A stretch of 5,358 bases of DNA from an uncultured Ruminococcus sp. (GTDB lineage: Bacteria > Bacillota_A > Clostridia > Oscillospirales > Acutalibacteraceae). Positions 4,149-5,358 of this stretch are shown here, piece by piece. The position numbers and the translations under genes are program-made. Where the stretch lies: NCBI GenBank assembly GCA_902773395.1, contig CACYEJ010000405.1, positions 1 through 5,358 on the forward strand. The letters are read 5' to 3'. The stretch's first letter is position 1, and every line of letters begins with the position of its first letter. The notes beneath the pieces were generated by a model. It was not told where the DNA came from and ran no database searches. It was given only the letters and a program-made list of their open reading frames with translations.

Positions 4149-5251
4149 TCATCAAGAGGCTTCAATTTGAAGGCTTTCGAAATCTTGCCGACGGTGAAAT
4201 ATTTCCGGACAGCGGTGTAAATGTTGTATTCGGAACTAATGCACAAGGAAAGACAAATTTGCTGGAGGCTGTTTGGCTGATGAGCGGCAATAAAAGCTTT
4301 CGTGGCTCTAAGGACAGCGAGCTTATACAGTTTGGCAAGAATTTCGCAAGATTGAAAATTGATTTTTTTTCAGAGGATAGAGATCAAAACGCTGAAATAT
4401 TATTCCAAAAAGGTAAAAAAGAAGTTAAGCTGAATGGCGTAAAAAAAGCATCAATTTCTTCTCTAATTGGCAAGCTGTGCGTTGTGGTGTTTTCACCGGA
4501 GCATTTGTCTTTGGTAAAAAGTGGACCGGCTGAAAGACGACGCTTTATTGATAATGCGATTTGTCAAATAAAGCCCTCATATGGTGAATCGTTATCTAAT
4601 TACAATAAAACGCTTGCTCAGAGAAATGCTTTGCTAAAAGATATACCAATGCACGCCGAACTATTAGATACGCTTGATATATGGGATTATAGGCTTGCTG
4701 TTCTTGGGGCAAGTATAATTCGTATGAGAATTAATTATGTTGAACGCCTTTGCAGTTCGGCAAAGAAATATCATTTAGGAATTTCAAACGGAATGGAAGG
4801 ATTGGATATCAATTATTCGTGTGTTGTTCCAAAGGAGTTTTGCAGTACCGGCATCAGTATTCGTGATGTCTTGAACGAAAAAATTCGAGCTAGCCGAAGT
4901 GATGATCTTAAAGATGGCTTTACTTCGATTGGTCCTCATAGAGATGATATTGAAATTTTGATAAACGGAGATAACGTGCGGACTTTTGGTTCTCAGGGTC
5001 AGCAGAGAAGCTGTGTGCTTTCCATGAAAATTGCCGAAGCGGAGCTTATTAAAATTGCCACATCTCAGGAGCCGATTGTTTTGCTTGATGATGTGTTGAG
5101 TGAGCTTGACAGCAGAAGACAGGAATTTTTGTTGAATAAAATTTTTGATCGTCAGGTTTTTATTAGTTGCTGTGAAGCGGCATCGGTAGAAAGATTGAAT
5201 GGTGGAAAATTATTCGAAGTTAAAAAAGGTGTTATTGAAAACAATGATTAA
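4145..5251 (+). CDS. recF: DNA replication and repair protein RecF
   Basis: RecF is an SMC-like ATPase that binds DNA at single-strand gaps and, with RecO and RecR, helps load RecA at damaged or stalled forks. The 368-residue product shows Walker A GTNAQGKT (30-37), GPHRDD (263-268), the ABC-type signature FGSQGQQRS (281-289) and Walker B IVLLDD (311-316) followed directly by the D-loop VLSELDSRR. Length and motif order are normal for RecF. I choose ATG 4145 over the in-frame GTG at 4136: GAGGTG (4131-4136) is a ribosome binding site 8 nt before the ATG and overlaps the GTG itself, and [13 protein letters not shown] is the usual RecF N terminus. The ATG overlaps the yaaA stop as ATGA (4145-4148), a sign of translational coupling. 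No terminator-like T-run follows, so the operon may continue off the right edge. Confidence 0.97.
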   Translation: MIIKRLQFEGFRNLADGEIFPDSGVNVVFGTNAQGKTNLLEAVWLMSGNKSFRGSKDSELIQFGKNFARLKIDFFSEDRDQNAEILFQKGKKEVKLNGVKKASISSLIGKLCVVVFSPEHLSLVKSGPAERRRFIDNAICQIKPSYGESLSNYNKTLAQRNALLKDIPMHAELLDTLDIWDYRLAVLGASIIRMRINYVERLCSSAKKYHLGISNGMEGLDINYSCVVPKEFCSTGISIRDVLNEKIRASRSDDLKDGFTSIGPHRDDIEILINGDNVRTFGSQGQQRSCVLSMKIAEAELIKIATSQEPIVLLDDVLSELDSRRQEFLLNKIFDRQVFISCCEAASVERLNGGKLFEVKKGVIENND

Positions 5252-5275
5252 CTTGTTATGAGAATATATATAAGT

Positions 5276-5358
5276 TTTGATCAAACTTTTTCAAAGGCGC
5301 CCGAAGGAAGTGCCCTTGGGGTATTTGCGGGTGACGGAACACCCCAAGAAGTCAAGCC
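5276..5358. repeat. Second copy of the dispersed repeat, cut by the window edge
   Basis: The region opens with the palindrome TTTGATCAAA (5276-5285) and has CTTGGGGT (5315-5322) paired with ACCCCAAG (5341-5348) around an 18-nt loop. It shares with 2502-2550, in the same orientation and order, TCAAACTTTTTCAAA (5281-5295, 13 of 15 identical), GGGTGACGGAACA (5329-5341, exact) and TCAAGCC (5352-5358, exact). It differs by about 26 extra GC-richer bases between the first two blocks and 3 extra bases between the last two. It is incomplete on the right. Confidence 0.6.

Noticed and set aside
5250..5261. 12-mer AACTTGTTATGA also present at 2281-2292
   Set aside because: Low-complexity AT-rich 12-mer, partly inside the recF stop region and not extended on either side; probably chance.
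1..5358. CRISPR array, tRNA, rRNA, insertion sequence or defence system
   Set aside because: No regularly spaced repeats, no cloverleaf or rRNA sequence, and no transposase or defence-type protein; all genes are core replication and repair genes.

Overview
The window carries the chromosomal replication-initiation locus of a low-GC Gram-positive bacterium: dnaA, dnaN, an S4-domain gene (yaaA/rlbA) and recF, all on the + strand in the order usual for Firmicutes. The AT-rich intergenic DNA, AGGAGG-type ribosome binding sites, a sigma-A-like promoter with an extended -10 and the DnaA domain IV sequence suggest a member of the Clostridia, probably of the Ruminococcaceae/Oscillospiraceae kind. That placement is inference; no database search was possible.

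Layout. Bases 1-466 hold no credible gene. They are very AT-rich and contain a hairpin that would act as a terminator on the minus strand, a 13-bp palindrome, a distant inverted repeat and a few DnaA-box-like 9-mers. A good promoter (467-495) starts a leader of about 235 nt with two strong predicted hairpins, followed by dnaA. The best dnaA start is the ATG at 738; the longer open frame from 618 has no ribosome binding site. Bases 2061-2813 between dnaA and dnaN look like the functional oriC: a row of DnaA-box-like 9-mers, a C-rich block, five perfect CTA trinucleotides (3'-GAT-5' DnaA-trios on the other strand) and an AT-rich unwinding region, in the same order as the basal unwinding system of Bacillus subtilis. 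Right of this lies a block of three consecutive hairpins that shares sequence with the region after recF, so it is probably one copy of a dispersed repeat. dnaN, yaaA and recF follow as a tight operon (18-nt gap, then a 4-nt ATGA overlap).

How the genes work together. DnaA binds and melts oriC, DnaN is the sliding clamp loaded at the new forks, RecF acts at gaps in damaged or stalled forks, and the small S4 protein is an RNA-binding protein regularly found between dnaN and recF, with links to ribosome biogenesis.

The points most worth a second look are the five-unit DnaA-trio array, the altered DNA-recognition motif of DnaA (GGRHYST where GGRDHTT is usual) together with mostly non-canonical DnaA boxes (TTWTCAACA type), the structured dnaA leader, and the repeat family seen at 2502-2631 and 5276-5358.
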